From Marivirga tractuosa DSM 4126 (lineage in GTDB: Bacteria > Bacteroidota > Bacteroidia > Cytophagales > Cyclobacteriaceae): a stretch of DNA of 64,000 nt. Positions within the stretch are counted from its first letter, which is position 1. Every line of letters begins with the position of its first letter. Of this stretch, positions 25,919 to 35,536 are shown one piece after another. The DNA lies in NCBI RefSeq assembly GCF_000183425.1, contig NC_014759.1, forward strand, positions 1,550,001-1,614,000. The letters are read 5' to 3'. The notes under the pieces are model-generated. The model saw only the letters and a list, made by a program, of their open reading frames with translations, was not told where the DNA came from and ran no database searches. The position numbers and the translations under genes are program-made.

Positions 25919-28006
25919 ATGAGTGTCAAGACGGCTAAGAAAAATAAAACCACCCTATCAAACGAAATTTTAGAAAAGGCATATCGCTTAATGCATACTG
26001 CCAAGAGAATGGCTGAAATTTTCGATGAAAACAAAGCCATTGCCTCAAAATATGTGCATAGTACTTCTCGCGGACATGAAGCTATCCAGTTGGCTGCATC
26101 TATGCAATTAAAACCTATCGATTACCTAGCGCCTTATTACAGAGATGAAAGCATTTTGTTGGGTATCGGAATGGAACCTTATGAATTAATGCTTCAACTG
26201 ATGGCAAAAAAAGATGATCCTTTTTCAGGGGGTCGCTCGTATTATAATCACCCTTCTTTGAAAAGAGAAGGCATGCCAACAATCCCACATCAAAGTTCTG
26301 CCACAGGTATGCAGGTTATACCGGCAACGGGTATGGCTCATGGACTAAAATTCAAAGAAGAACATGGATTGGGAAGTGAAGGTGAAAAACCAGTAGTCGT
26401 CTGCTCCTTGGGAGATGGATCTGTTACAGAAGGTGAAGTAGCGGAAGCTTTCCAGATGGCAGTACTGAAGAATTTGCCAATCATTTATTTGGTTCAGGAT
26501 AATGATTGGGGAATTTCAGCCACAGGCAAAGAAATGCGTGCCATGGACGCTTATGAATATGCTGCAGGTTTTAAAGGCTTGAAAAGAATGCAGGCCAATG
26601 GCACTGATTTTGAGGATTCTTATACGAAAATGGGAGAAGCCATAAAACATGTTAGAAATCGTAAAGGTCCCGTTTTATTGCATGCTAATTGCCCACTTTT
26701 AGGACACCATACATCTGGGGTACGAAAAGAATGGTATAGAAGTGCAGATGATTTAGAACTGCATACTTTAGGTGATCCAATCCCTAAATTTCATAAGTAC
26801 TTATTAACTAATAATTTTTCAGAAGAAGAATTAAACAAGCTTGAAAAAGAAGCTATAAAAACAGCCAATGAAGCTTATGAAAAAGCCTTAGATGCAGATG
26901 AGGTTGATGCCTCAGAAGTTGAATTACATGAATTTGCAGAAACACCTATCACCGAAGAAAAAGGACAACGCAAACCAAAAGGAGCCGAAAAATCTGTCAT
27001 GGTAGATGCGGCTTTACATGCTGTGGATAATATTCTTCAAAATAATCCTGAAGCACTTTTCTACGGACAAGATGTGGGTGGAACATTAGGTGGAGTATTT
27101 CGTGAAGCAGCCAACTTAGCCAAGAAATACGGAGATGGAAGAGTGTTTAATACGCCAATTCAGGAAGCGTACATTATTGGAAGTACAGCTGGAATGTCAG
27201 CGGTTGGCGCCAAACCAATTGTGGAAATCCAATTTGCTGACTATATATGGCCGGGCATGAACCAGCTAGTAGAAGAACTTTCAAAATCTTGCTATTTATC
27301 ATATGGAAAATTCCCAATTCAATCTCTTATTCGAGTCCCAATAGGTGCTTATGGGGGCGGTGGTCCATATCACTCAGGCTCGGTTGAATCAACACTCCTT
27401 ACAATCCGAGGAATCAAAGTAGTTTACCCATCTAATGCTGCGGATATGAAAGGCTTAATGAAAGCCGCTTTTCATGATCCGAATCCTGTGGTGATGTTGG
27501 AGCATAAAGGTTTGTACTGGTCGAAAGTTCCGGGAACTGACGGAGCAAAAAACCATGAGCCGGATGATGAATACATTATTCCATTAGGTAAAGCCAGAAT
27601 AGAGCAAGAAGCTGAACAGGAAATGATAGACAATGGAGAAAGTATGACCATTATCACTTATGGAATGGGAATCTATTGGGCAAAAGCAGCTTCTAAAAAA
27701 TATAAAGGTCAAGTTGAAATTGTTGACTTGAGGACTTTGAATCCATTAGATTGGGAAACTGTAAAAAGCAGCGTAGAAAAACATGGCAGAGCCTTAGTTT
27801 TAACTGAAGAGCCATTAATGAATTCCTTTGCTGAATCATTAGCTGGAAGGTTAAACCAGCACTGCTTCGAATATTTGGATGCGCCTGTTAAATCTTACGG
27901 AGCATTGAATTTGCCAGCAATAGGCTTAAATGTAGAATGGGAAAAAGCCATGTTGCCAAACGCTGATAAAGTAGAGAAGCAAATTGGGGATTTGTTGGGG
28001 TATTAG
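25919..28006 (+). CDS. fused E1 alpha/beta subunit of a branched-chain 2-oxo acid dehydrogenase
   Basis: A 695-residue thiamine-diphosphate enzyme with both E1 subunits in one chain. The alpha part (about 1-330) contains the TPP motif GDGSVTEGE at 165-173 through QDNDWGIS (Asn195), and HTSGVRKEWYR near 265. The beta part (about 345-695) contains GQDVGGTLGGVF, the TAGMSAVGAKPIVEIQFADY block and the C-terminal transketolase domain (VEIVDLRTLNPLDW). It decarboxylates branched 2-oxo acids and transfers the acyl group to lipoyl-E2, supplying iso-branched fatty acid primers. The E2 and E3 genes are not in the window. The fused form is common in Bacteroidota. Transcribed alone. Confidence 0.92.
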   Translation: MSVKTAKKNKTTLSNEILEKAYRLMHTAKRMAEIFDENKAIASKYVHSTSRGHEAIQLAASMQLKPIDYLAPYYRDESILLGIGMEPYELMLQLMAKKDDPFSGGRSYYNHPSLKREGMPTIPHQSSATGMQVIPATGMAHGLKFKEEHGLGSEGEKPVVVCSLGDGSVTEGEVAEAFQMAVLKNLPIIYLVQDNDWGISATGKEMRAMDAYEYAAGFKGLKRMQANGTDFEDSYTKMGEAIKHVRNRKGPVLLHANCPLLGHHTSGVRKEWYRSADDLELHTLGDPIPKFHKYLLTNNFSEEELNKLEKEAIKTANEAYEKALDADEVDASEVELHEFAETPITEEKGQRKPKGAEKSVMVDAALHAVDNILQNNPEALFYGQDVGGTLGGVFREAANLAKKYGDGRVFNTPIQEAYIIGSTAGMSAVGAKPIVEIQFADYIWPGMNQLVEELSKSCYLSYGKFPIQSLIRVPIGAYGGGGPYHSGSVESTLLTIRGIKVVYPSNAADMKGLMKAAFHDPNPVVMLEHKGLYWSKVPGTDGAKNHEPDDEYIIPLGKARIEQEAEQEMIDNGESMTIITYGMGIYWAKAASKKYKGQVEIVDLRTLNPLDWETVKSSVEKHGRALVLTEEPLMNSFAESLAGRLNQHCFEYLDAPVKSYGALNLPAIGLNVEWEKAMLPNADKVEKQIGDLLGY

Positions 28007-28010
28007 CCCC

Positions 28011-28034
28011 CTTCCCCGCCAGCTGGCGAGGAAG
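28011..28034. repeat. 24-bp palindromic repeat
   Basis: A GC-rich palindrome with 12-base arms and a single mismatch pair (core CGCCAGCTGGCG) lies 4 bp after the E1 stop codon. It has no T-run. It may be a REP-like element or mark transcript 3' ends. Confidence 0.5.
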
Positions 28035-28224
28035 ACGCACGAAATATAGTTTGGAGTTGGATGAAGGGTGTGCTGCGGCAAGAAATGTCAGTACCGAAGG
28101 TCGGACATTGGAGCGTTGGAGTGAAAGTGGGAAGCGAGGTATTGGATTTAAATGATTGCATCAGCTATCCCTGTACTCTGTACCCTGTACTTAAAACTTA
28201 TAATCTAAAACTTACTACTGTTAT

Positions 28225-28260
28225 ACAAAAAAAGCACCCACATTACTGCAAGTGCTCTTT
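28225..28260 (-). terminator. rho-independent terminator of the ferredoxin gene
   Basis: On the minus strand, AGCACTT pairs with GGGTGCT (two wobble pairs) and is followed by seven T. It lies about 22 bp past the ferredoxin stop. Confidence 0.65.
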
Positions 28261-28281
28261 ATAAAAGAAATCTAAACTTAT

Positions 28282-28608
28282 TTATTCTTCATCTGCAGCC
28301 AATCGAACCATGATGCCATCCATATCTGGATGTAGTCTGAGTTGGCAAGCTAAACGACTATTATGTTCAGCATTGGGTAATATATCCAATTGATCCATTT
28401 CTTGATCGCCCGGCTCATCTAAATCATCAAATCTTTCCTCCACTTTCACATGGCAAGTGGCGCATAAAGCCATTCCACCACAAGTAGCTAAAATAGGATA
28501 TTCATTGGCTTTCAAAAACTCCATTAGGCTCAAGCCCATATCGGTTGGTGCCTCTAATTCTTGCACATCGCCTGAATAATCTTGTACTTTAATTTTTATA
28601 TCACTCAT
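28282..28608 (-). CDS. 2Fe-2S ferredoxin
   Basis: A 108-residue adrenodoxin/Isc-type ferredoxin. The four cluster ligands are Cys43, Cys49 and Cys52 (ATCGGMALCATC) and Cys88 (LACQL), giving the C-x5-C-x2-C-x35-C spacing of vertebrate-type ferredoxins. Acidic surface residues are abundant, as expected for a partner of a reductase. It is encoded 48 bp downstream of a ferredoxin/thioredoxin-type NAD(P)H reductase on the same strand, so both are probably one transcript and one electron-transfer chain. The acceptor is unknown; desaturases or ring/steroid-type oxygenases are possible. Confidence 0.92.
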   Translation of the reverse strand: MSDIKIKVQDYSGDVQELEAPTDMGLSLMEFLKANEYPILATCGGMALCATCHVKVEERFDDLDEPGDQEMDQLDILPNAEHNSRLACQLRLHPDMDGIMVRLAADEE

Positions 28609-28656
28609 AATTTATTGATTGCAGATTTTGCTTAACAGACCGCAAAGATAAATTAA

Positions 28657-29658
28657 TTAGAAAGATTCGATACCGTTTACAGTAGTATATTTGAAACTTA
28701 AGTGCTTATCTGGATAGATATGCTTAAAAGCCGATTGTGCCATTAAAGCCGCTTCGTGGAATCCACATAAAATCAATTTTAATTTTCCTGGATAAGTATT
28801 GATATCTCCAATTGCATAAATTCCCGGCACATTAGTAGAATAATCTGTGGTATTAACTTCAATCTGGTTTTTATGAATACTCAATCCCCAATCAGCTATT
28901 GGTCCTAATTTCGGGCTTAATCCAAATAATGGAATTAAATAATCAGCTTCCAACTCTATTTCAGACTTATCAGCACCTTTCACTTTAACAGAGTTCAATT
29001 TACCGTTACCTGAAAGTGAAGCTAAATTACTTTTCAGTAATAAATTGATCTTCCCTTCTTTAGCTAATTCAAAAACTTTATCAGCAGAATCAGGTGCTCC
29101 ACGGAAAGTCTCATTTCTATGAACTAAAGTGATCTTCTTAGCAATTTTGGAAAGCTCAATTGTCCAGTCCAAAGCAGAGTCTCCCCCACCCGCTAGAATT
29201 ACATTTTTATCTCTAAATTGCTCAGGGTCTTTCACCATATAAGAAACTCCTTTGCCCTCGAACTCTGCAATTTCTTTCATAGGTGGTTTACGTGGCTCGA
29301 AACAACCTAATCCACCTGCAATAACAACCACTTTGCAATCGATTTCAGTACCATCAGAAGTCTTCAAATTGAAACCGGTAGCTGTTTTTTCTACTTTATC
29401 TAATCTTTCGCCTAAAGTATAAGTCGGATTAAATGGTTTTATTTGCTCAGTCAAATTATCTACTAATTCCTGTGCCTTAATGGTAGGGAAACCGGGAATA
29501 TCATAGATAGGCTTTTGCGGATAAATTTCCGAAAGCTGTCCTCCAACTTGTGGAAGAGCATCAACCAAATGGCAACGCAACTTCAATAATCCTGCTTCAA
29601 ATACTGCAAATTGACCTACAGGCCCTGCTCCGATAATGCAAATGTCAGTTTGTATCAT
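28657..29658 (-). CDS. ferredoxin--NADP reductase (thioredoxin-reductase-like)
   Basis: A 333-residue FAD/NAD(P) oxidoreductase of the YumC-type ferredoxin-NADP reductase family. FAD motif GAGPVG at 10-15, then DALPQVGGQLSEIYPQKPIYD, a family hallmark. The second Rossmann motif is GGGDSALDW (about 156-164), and GIYAIGDINTYPGK (about 275-288) is the FAD ribityl contact. The redox-active CxxC of thioredoxin reductase is absent, supporting the FNR assignment. It reduces the neighbouring ferredoxin with NADPH. First gene of the two-gene unit; a -7-like box lies upstream at 29700-29707. Confidence 0.9.
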   Translation of the reverse strand: MIQTDICIIGAGPVGQFAVFEAGLLKLRCHLVDALPQVGGQLSEIYPQKPIYDIPGFPTIKAQELVDNLTEQIKPFNPTYTLGERLDKVEKTATGFNLKTSDGTEIDCKVVVIAGGLGCFEPRKPPMKEIAEFEGKGVSYMVKDPEQFRDKNVILAGGGDSALDWTIELSKIAKKITLVHRNETFRGAPDSADKVFELAKEGKINLLLKSNLASLSGNGKLNSVKVKGADKSEIELEADYLIPLFGLSPKLGPIADWGLSIHKNQIEVNTTDYSTNVPGIYAIGDINTYPGKLKLILCGFHEAALMAQSAFKHIYPDKHLSFKYTTVNGIESF

Positions 29659-30019
29659 TGTTTTAGTAAGTTATTATAGGTATAACTTCATTTCGCTGAC
29701 AAAGTTCGTATAAAAATAGTTGTTTTACTAACTATATTGAAAAATCTTGATAAAGTGCTTTTTGCTAGGATTCTAATCACCTCAACATTTAAAGTATTTA
29801 AGATTTGTATTCAAGTCATTGAATTTTTAAAAAAGAACTAGTAAATAGATTTATTTAAGCTTTCCTTGAGTCAAGTAGAGTCATTTTAAATGCTAAAAAG
29901 TAAGTTAGCAAAGCTTTACAGTTAAAATTAGGTCAATTTATAACGTTAATTTCCGTTTATTTACGCTCCTGTACTTTTGCTTCCTAACTTATTTATTATT
30001 GCCTTAATTTGATTCATCA
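29659..30019. other. gene-free divergent promoter interval
   Basis: 361 bp between the divergent reductase and LytS-like genes, AT-rich, no coding potential. On the minus strand GAACTTTG (29700-29707) is a 7/8 match to the -7 consensus for the reductase. On the plus strand TACTTTTG (29972-29979) is a perfect match for the kinase gene. Confidence 0.45.
29972..29979 (+). promoter_or_regulatory. candidate -7 promoter box of the LytS/LytTR operon
   Basis: TACTTTTG matches TAnnTTTG. A start about 7 bp downstream would leave a leader of about 34 nt before the ATG at 30020. The -33 region is not a good TTTG. Confidence 0.42.
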
Positions 30020-31108
30020 ATGACAAACACTTTAGACATAGCGCAGAATAAAAGCAACTCTCTTTATTGGAAGTGTCAGTTTTTTGGATGGGGATTGGTG
30101 TCCCTTTTCTGGTTTTACATTGCTTTGTTCAGGGATGGTTTTGAATTATCTGATGCGATTATCAACTATATTTTTGATGTGGCTATTTGTATTGCCATCA
30201 CACATGCATACAGAACCATAGCAGTAAAAAGAAAGTGGAACCAATTGAACATTAAAGATTTAATCTGGAAACTCATTCCAGCCCTTCTCATACTCTCCAT
30301 TATGTTCATGATCATTATGAACATCAAAACGTCAATCTATATATATCTAGCAGATAGACAAAACGATTCAATTAAAGAACTCTTCGTTTGGAACCCATTT
30401 TTTGTATGGAATCCTGTATTAATAACAGGTTTGAGACATATGAGCATCTGGCTACTTGCCTATCATTTGTACCACTTTTACCAAAGAGAAGTACAATCAA
30501 CAAAGATGAATGCGCAACTATCTTTAATAGCTAAGCAGGCACAGTTTGATAATTTATCGGCTCAATTAAATCCTCACTTCCTATTTAACTCACTCAATTC
30601 AATCAAATCGTTGATTATAGAGAATCCTAAAACTGCCAGACGGGCAGTAGACTTATTGTCGGATATTCTACGGTCATCTCTTTATGAAACGCAAGATTCA
30701 ACAGTTTCATTGGAAGAAGAAATGGAATTAGTAAAAGACTATGTAGAGCTTGAAAAATTGCGATTTGAAGAACGTCTAAAAGTTAATCTGGAGGTAGATG
30801 AGTGCCTGAATCATATTCGAATCCTGCCCTTAAGTATTCAATTATTAGTTGAAAATGCACTTAAGCATGGTATCGATAAGCAATTAGATGGTGGAACACT
30901 TGAGCTATCTATTAAAAAGGAAGGTGATAAAGCAGTTATAAAGGTAGTAAACCCTGGTACATTAAATATTGAGGGTGATAATAGAATAGGGTTAAATAAC
31001 CTAAAAAATCGTCTTCAACTGAAATATAAAGGAGCAGCACAATTTGAAATAAATCAGATAGAGAATGAATCTGTTCTAGCAAAATTAACAATCCCAATTA
31101 TTGAATAA
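30020..31108 (+). CDS. LytS/YehU-type sensor histidine kinase
   Basis: A 362-residue membrane kinase. Four hydrophobic segments (about 20-38, 44-66, 83-102 and 135-152) form the N-terminal sensor; a short coiled linker leads to the His_kinase domain. The phospho-acceptor is His186 in QLNPHFLFNSLNSIKSL. The N-box is VENALKHG (about 279-286), and a shortened ATPase lid ends in RIGLNNLKNRL. Its stop codon overlaps the ATG of the response regulator (TAATG), so the two are translationally coupled. The stimulus is unknown; the operon context (lipoprotein, secreted hydrolase, CPBP protease) suggests an envelope signal. Confidence 0.93.
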   Translation: MTNTLDIAQNKSNSLYWKCQFFGWGLVSLFWFYIALFRDGFELSDAIINYIFDVAICIAITHAYRTIAVKRKWNQLNIKDLIWKLIPALLILSIMFMIIMNIKTSIYIYLADRQNDSIKELFVWNPFFVWNPVLITGLRHMSIWLLAYHLYHFYQREVQSTKMNAQLSLIAKQAQFDNLSAQLNPHFLFNSLNSIKSLIIENPKTARRAVDLLSDILRSSLYETQDSTVSLEEEMELVKDYVELEKLRFEERLKVNLEVDECLNHIRILPLSIQLLVENALKHGIDKQLDGGTLELSIKKEGDKAVIKVVNPGTLNIEGDNRIGLNNLKNRLQLKYKGAAQFEINQIENESVLAKLTIPIIE

Positions 31109-31830
31109 TGGATACTTACAAAACTATAATCATTGATGATGAACGCCTGGCTAGAGAAGAGGTGAAAAGGGCACTTGAGAACTATCCTGAATTTGAAATA
31201 ATTGGAGAAGCAAGTAATGTAGATAAAGCTAAAGCATTGATTGAAAGTACGCATCCAGACATTATTTTTCTTGACATACATATGCCCAAAAAGTCTGGAT
31301 TTGATCTTTTGGAAGAATTGGGTACCGTGCCTGAGGTAGTTTTTACTACAGCTTATGACCAGTATGCAGTAAAAGCATTTGAGGTAAACGCTTTGGATTA
31401 TATCGTAAAACCCATTAGAGAGGAAAGATTTGCCAAAGCGATTGAGAAGATAAAGAAAGGATTTAGCAAAAGAGAAGAAGAATCACCAGCACCATTTTTA
31501 TTACATAAAAAGATTTTCATTAAAGATGGTGAAAGCTGCTACTTTATCCCTCTCTCAAGCATTAGCCTGATTGAGTCGGTGGAAAATTATGCAAAGCTAC
31601 ACTTTGATGGAAAAACGGTTTTAATCAAAAGGTCTTTAAATCTTCTAGAAGAGAAAATGGATCCAAGTTTGTTTTTCCGGATCAATAGAAGTCAAATTAT
31701 TAATACTGAATACATAACAGAAATAAATCCCTATTTTAATAATAAGCTGCAAATCACCTTGGCAACTGGCGAGAAGTTAGACGTATCTAATCGACAGTCT
31801 GCAAAATTCAAAAAGTGGAACAGCCTGTAA
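31108..31830 (+). CDS. LytTR-family response regulator
   Basis: A 240-residue regulator. The receiver domain (about 5-120) has the acidic pocket IIIDDE (10-12), phospho-acceptor Asp56 in IIFLDIHMP, Thr in VFTTAYD and Lys in YIVKPIRE. The LytTR DNA-binding domain (about 135-238) includes ISLIESVENYAKLHF and FFRINRSQIINTEYI. It is the output partner of the kinase encoded just before it (1-bp overlap). LytTR proteins bind direct repeats; no obvious pair was identified upstream. It probably controls the genes that follow and/or itself. Confidence 0.94.
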   Translation: MDTYKTIIIDDERLAREEVKRALENYPEFEIIGEASNVDKAKALIESTHPDIIFLDIHMPKKSGFDLLEELGTVPEVVFTTAYDQYAVKAFEVNALDYIVKPIREERFAKAIEKIKKGFSKREEESPAPFLLHKKIFIKDGESCYFIPLSSISLIESVENYAKLHFDGKTVLIKRSLNLLEEKMDPSLFFRINRSQIINTEYITEINPYFNNKLQITLATGEKLDVSNRQSAKFKKWNSL

Positions 31831-31856
31831 TAGTATAAACCTTAACAAATCTGAAC

Positions 31857-32459
31857 ATGAAAAAATATAGCGTAATATTTATTACCATGGCATTACTATA
31901 TGCCTGTAATACAGCCCCTAAAGAAGAAAAAGAAAGTATAATTGCACAAAAACCTAGTTTAGAAGACTATCACATTGGAGAACAATGGACCTGGATGGAA
32001 AAAAGTGTTGCTGGCGAAAAAATCCGATGGGAAGGCCAAGACAAACGGGAAGTTGTTGCCTTTGAAGGAAGCCTAGGCTTTTGGAATGGTACTGACACAG
32101 TACTGATTTCCAATACCATCAAGGAAGAGACAAGCAACACTCCTTTTCGCGATTGGCCTTTGGAGGTAGGTAAAAAGTGGACTTTTGAAAGTAAGTGGGA
32201 AAATGCTGAAGGTACAGCTATGATCACCAATCAAGAGGTAGAAGTAGTTTCTTATGAAGAAGTAGTGGTTCTTGCTGGAAGATTTATGGCCTACAAGATT
32301 GAGCATAAAGGGACTTTCACCAATACAAAAGCAGGAAGTGGCAAAATGAATGATACCTACTGGTACGCACCGGCTTTGAAAACAAGCATCAAACACGCTC
32401 AAGATGATGGCTATGGTTCCTATATGTTTGAACTATACGATTATAAAAGCGGAAAATAA
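31857..32459 (+). CDS. exported lipoprotein of unknown function
   Basis: A 200-residue lipoprotein: signal peptide with lipobox LLYAC (Cys at about 17). The mature domain is rich in Trp and aromatic strands (HIGEQWTWMEK, WPLEVGKKWTFESKW, KMNDTYWYAPALKTS), suggesting a beta-sandwich of lipocalin or DUF3108-like type, but I cannot assign a family. It follows the response regulator by 26 bp and precedes the CocE-like hydrolase by 5 bp, so it belongs to the same transcript. Located in the periplasm on a membrane. Confidence 0.75.
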   Translation: MKKYSVIFITMALLYACNTAPKEEKESIIAQKPSLEDYHIGEQWTWMEKSVAGEKIRWEGQDKREVVAFEGSLGFWNGTDTVLISNTIKEETSNTPFRDWPLEVGKKWTFESKWENAEGTAMITNQEVEVVSYEEVVVLAGRFMAYKIEHKGTFTNTKAGSGKMNDTYWYAPALKTSIKHAQDDGYGSYMFELYDYKSGK

Positions 32460-32464
32460 TTAGG

Positions 32465-34720
32465 ATGAAAAATTTACTAATTATACTGTTTTTAATAAGT
32501 ATCAGCATGAGTGCTTTTAGTCAAAATCTGGATTTTGAGAAAAGAGCAATAAATGATACAGCTGCGCTTGATCTGGCAATGAATAATTTGGCCAATCGTT
32601 ATTTGGAATACACTAAAGCTGAAGGCCTAAACATTGGCGATCGGGAGCTATTGAGATATGAAATGATTGCTGGCCACAATGAAGATGCTATCCAAACCAT
32701 TAGAAATATTAGAGCTGGAAATACTTCGGAAGGTCATCTTACTTACTCGCAATACGAATTGTATCTTAAAGCGAAGATAAAGCAAAATAAGTCAGGCGAG
32801 AATTTTAACGATTCTTATCGGTTTGTCTTCTCTCAATATGTAAAAAACTGTACTGATATTATGGCCTCCACTATAACGGTTAATTTCACTACCTATGATG
32901 GAGTGGCTCAATTTACTGATGACTTTCAAGCTAAATACGATAGTGCTCCGGAGGAAAAATTAACAGCTGATGAAGCAAAGGGCATCCTAAATGCATATTT
33001 TCTCTATCATGTGTATTCCCTTACTGAACCTATCATTTTTGAGGAAACAGAAAGAGATGAGAATGATAGGTATTTAATTGAAGAATCACTAATCATCTCG
33101 GCAAGGGATAGTGCTGAAATTTCGGTCATCACCGTTCGAAAAAGAAAGATAGCAGCATTACCTGCTATTTTAATCTTCACTATTTACGCAGATAATTCCA
33201 ATAAAAACCAGGCAATGATCGCAGCGTCAAAGGGATATGTTGGCGTGATTGCCAACTCTCGTGGCAAGCGAAAAAGCACCAATGCCATCGAGCCGTATAA
33301 ACACGAATACAAAGATGTTTATGAGACTATAGATTGGATCAGTAAACAATCTTGGTGTAATGGAAAGGTAGCTATGTATGGGGGAAGCTATAATGGGTTT
33401 AGCCAGTGGGCTTCCATGAAAGAAAAGGTGCATCCCGCTTTAAAAACCATTATTCCTTCGGTTTCTGCAGCACCGGGGCTTGATGTACCCATGGAGAACA
33501 ATGTCTTTCACAACTTTCCTTATAAATGGATTCCTTTTGTAACCAACAACAAGCTATTGGATAATGGTGCAAATTTTGATGCTGCCCGTTGGAATAGAAT
33601 GCAAAATACCTGGTACACCAACGGTCTAGCTTACAGTAAGATGGATTCCATTGATGGTGTACCTAGTCCCTTATTTCAAGAGTGGATCAGCCACCCTACA
33701 TACGATAGTTATTGGCAAGGCTTTATACCTTATCAAGAGGAATTTGCTCATATTGATATCCCTATTCTAACAACCACAGGTTATTATGATGATGGTCAGC
33801 GTGGCGCGATGTATTATTATTTGGAGCATTTAAAATATAATCCAACTGCTGAACATTATTTATTACTCGGGCCTTATGATCATTTTGGTGCCCAGACTGA
33901 ATCGAGCGCCAATTTACGGGGCTATGAAATTGATAGTGTAGCCAACCTTAAAATTCAAACTGGGCTAGCTTTTGAGTGGTTCGATTATATCTTAAAAGGA
34001 AAGAAAAAACCTCGCTTACTGAAAGACAAGGTAAACTTTCAAGTCATGGGTGAGAATAAGTGGTTGCATAGGCCAACGCTTGCTGAAATGAGTAACGATT
34101 CTTTAGTATTCTATTTAAGTTCTAATGAAAAGGATTCGTCCTTTCAGCTTGCAAAGAAAATGAACAGGGAAGTTGAACCTATTCAGCTTAGCATAGACTT
34201 AGCAGATCGGTCAACACCCAACAATGCAGATTATTACCCTTGGCCAATTATAAAAGATAATATAAACTTGAAGGACGGTTTAGTTTTCAAAACCAATGCT
34301 TTTCAAGAGGAAGTGGTAATCAATGGCTCATTTACAGGAGAGTTTAAGGTATCAACCAATAAACAAGATTTTGATTATTCCATCAACCTCTATGAATTAC
34401 TGGCCGATGGAAGTTATTTTCATTTAAGCTATATTATAGGCAGAGCTAGTCATGCTAAAAGCATAGAGGAGAGAGAATTATTAACTCCAAATAAGGTAAC
34501 AACCCTTACTTTCAACAATACCCGTATTATTAGTAAAAAAATAGCTGTTGGCAGTAGACTGATAGCGGTCATAAACGGAAATAAAAATCCCTATTCACAG
34601 ATTAATTATGGATCAGGAAAAGATGTAAGTTTAGAAAAATTAGAGGATGCTGATGAACCTATAATTATCAATTTTCACCCTGAAAGCAAATTAAGAATTC
34701 CTTTATGGCGAGAGCAATAA
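32465..34720 (+). CDS. CocE/NonD-family (S15) secreted hydrolase
   Basis: A 751-residue exported enzyme: signal peptide 1-19 (ends AFSQ). An N-terminal helical extension (about 25-215) precedes the alpha/beta-hydrolase domain (about 220-560). The nucleophile is Ser308 in YGGSYNGFSQ; the acid is likely Asp in TTGYYDDGQRG and the His is in LLGPYDHFG (about 468-476). A C-terminal jelly-roll domain follows, as in X-Pro dipeptidyl peptidases and cocaine esterase. The family cleaves acyl esters or N-acyl amino acid and proline peptides; the substrate here is unknown. Fourth gene of the LytS/LytTR operon; periplasmic or surface location. Confidence 0.9.
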   Translation: MKNLLIILFLISISMSAFSQNLDFEKRAINDTAALDLAMNNLANRYLEYTKAEGLNIGDRELLRYEMIAGHNEDAIQTIRNIRAGNTSEGHLTYSQYELYLKAKIKQNKSGENFNDSYRFVFSQYVKNCTDIMASTITVNFTTYDGVAQFTDDFQAKYDSAPEEKLTADEAKGILNAYFLYHVYSLTEPIIFEETERDENDRYLIEESLIISARDSAEISVITVRKRKIAALPAILIFTIYADNSNKNQAMIAASKGYVGVIANSRGKRKSTNAIEPYKHEYKDVYETIDWISKQSWCNGKVAMYGGSYNGFSQWASMKEKVHPALKTIIPSVSAAPGLDVPMENNVFHNFPYKWIPFVTNNKLLDNGANFDAARWNRMQNTWYTNGLAYSKMDSIDGVPSPLFQEWISHPTYDSYWQGFIPYQEEFAHIDIPILTTTGYYDDGQRGAMYYYLEHLKYNPTAEHYLLLGPYDHFGAQTESSANLRGYEIDSVANLKIQTGLAFEWFDYILKGKKKPRLLKDKVNFQVMGENKWLHRPTLAEMSNDSLVFYLSSNEKDSSFQLAKKMNREVEPIQLSIDLADRSTPNNADYYPWPIIKDNINLKDGLVFKTNAFQEEVVINGSFTGEFKVSTNKQDFDYSINLYELLADGSYFHLSYIIGRASHAKSIEERELLTPNKVTTLTFNNTRIISKKIAVGSRLIAVINGNKNPYSQINYGSGKDVSLEKLEDADEPIIINFHPESKLRIPLWREQ

Positions 34721-34778
34721 GGGAATTCTTCCTTAAGACATTATTACTGATTTATTAAAAATATTTAAATCGTATAAA

Positions 34779-35516
34779 ATGAAAGAACTAAGTTCAACAC
34801 AGCATCAATTAACTATAAAGCGAGGAATTTTGGCTATAGTTGCCATGTACGCATGTCAGCTTTTGGCAGGAATTTTCATTTCTTATGCCTTTAAATTGAC
34901 CCCGACAAATAACACTCCAATTGAAATTATAGGATTATCTTCTACCCTGCTGAGTGGCATCATGATTTTACTGCTATTCTGGTGGGATTTGAGAAGATCG
35001 GGAGACTCTTTTTACTCTCAGATAGGTTTGCAAGCCAGTAAGATCAAAAATTGTAAAGCGGTTTTATTGGTAGTAGCTGTATTAGCATTAACTCATTTTT
35101 TAGCATGGATATACAGATCAGTGATTCTTCCAGCCTATGACTATGGCGGGATTATCGGAGGCGGCTCCAAGATGTTTAGCTTTATTCAGGAGAATGGAGG
35201 TGCACTTGAAATGAGCGGCTTTTTACTTTTGGCTCTAATTGTTGGCCCAATCATGGAAGAAGTTGTTTTTAGAGGATATCTGCAATCCTCCATTGCTAAG
35301 AAATTACCTGCTTGGGCAGCCATTTTGATTACCTCAGTTGTTTTCACAGCTGGCCACAGCCCAATGATTTTGTGGCCTATGTACTTCCTTTTTAGTATTA
35401 GTTGGGGATGGATCTATTTGCGAACCGGCTCTTTAAAAATGGCTATACTTATTCATATTTTAAGTAATTTATTTTATGCTATTGTAGGTTTTGCCGGTTG
35501 GAAGCTTTTAGCATAA
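34779..35516 (+). CDS. CPBP-family intramembrane metalloprotease
   Basis: A 245-residue polytopic membrane protein of the CPBP (Abi/Rce1-like) family. About seven helices. The catalytic motifs are EEVVFRGYLQ (Glu160-Glu161...Arg165), AGHSP (second metal His near 188) and HILSNLFY near the C-terminus. These proteases cut substrates within the membrane; some modify lipoproteins or act in peptide processing. It follows the CocE-like gene by 58 bp and may be on the same transcript. A second, divergent CPBP protein is encoded at 58169-59023. Confidence 0.9.
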   Translation: MKELSSTQHQLTIKRGILAIVAMYACQLLAGIFISYAFKLTPTNNTPIEIIGLSSTLLSGIMILLLFWWDLRRSGDSFYSQIGLQASKIKNCKAVLLVVAVLALTHFLAWIYRSVILPAYDYGGIIGGGSKMFSFIQENGGALEMSGFLLLALIVGPIMEEVVFRGYLQSSIAKKLPAWAAILITSVVFTAGHSPMILWPMYFLFSISWGWIYLRTGSLKMAILIHILSNLFYAIVGFAGWKLLA

Positions 35517-35536
35517 CTTTAATCACTCTCAAAAAC

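Noticed and set aside
28061..28264. 67-codon plus-strand open frame after the E1 gene
   Set aside because: Composition is not protein-like, it overlaps a minus-strand terminator, and it resembles no family.
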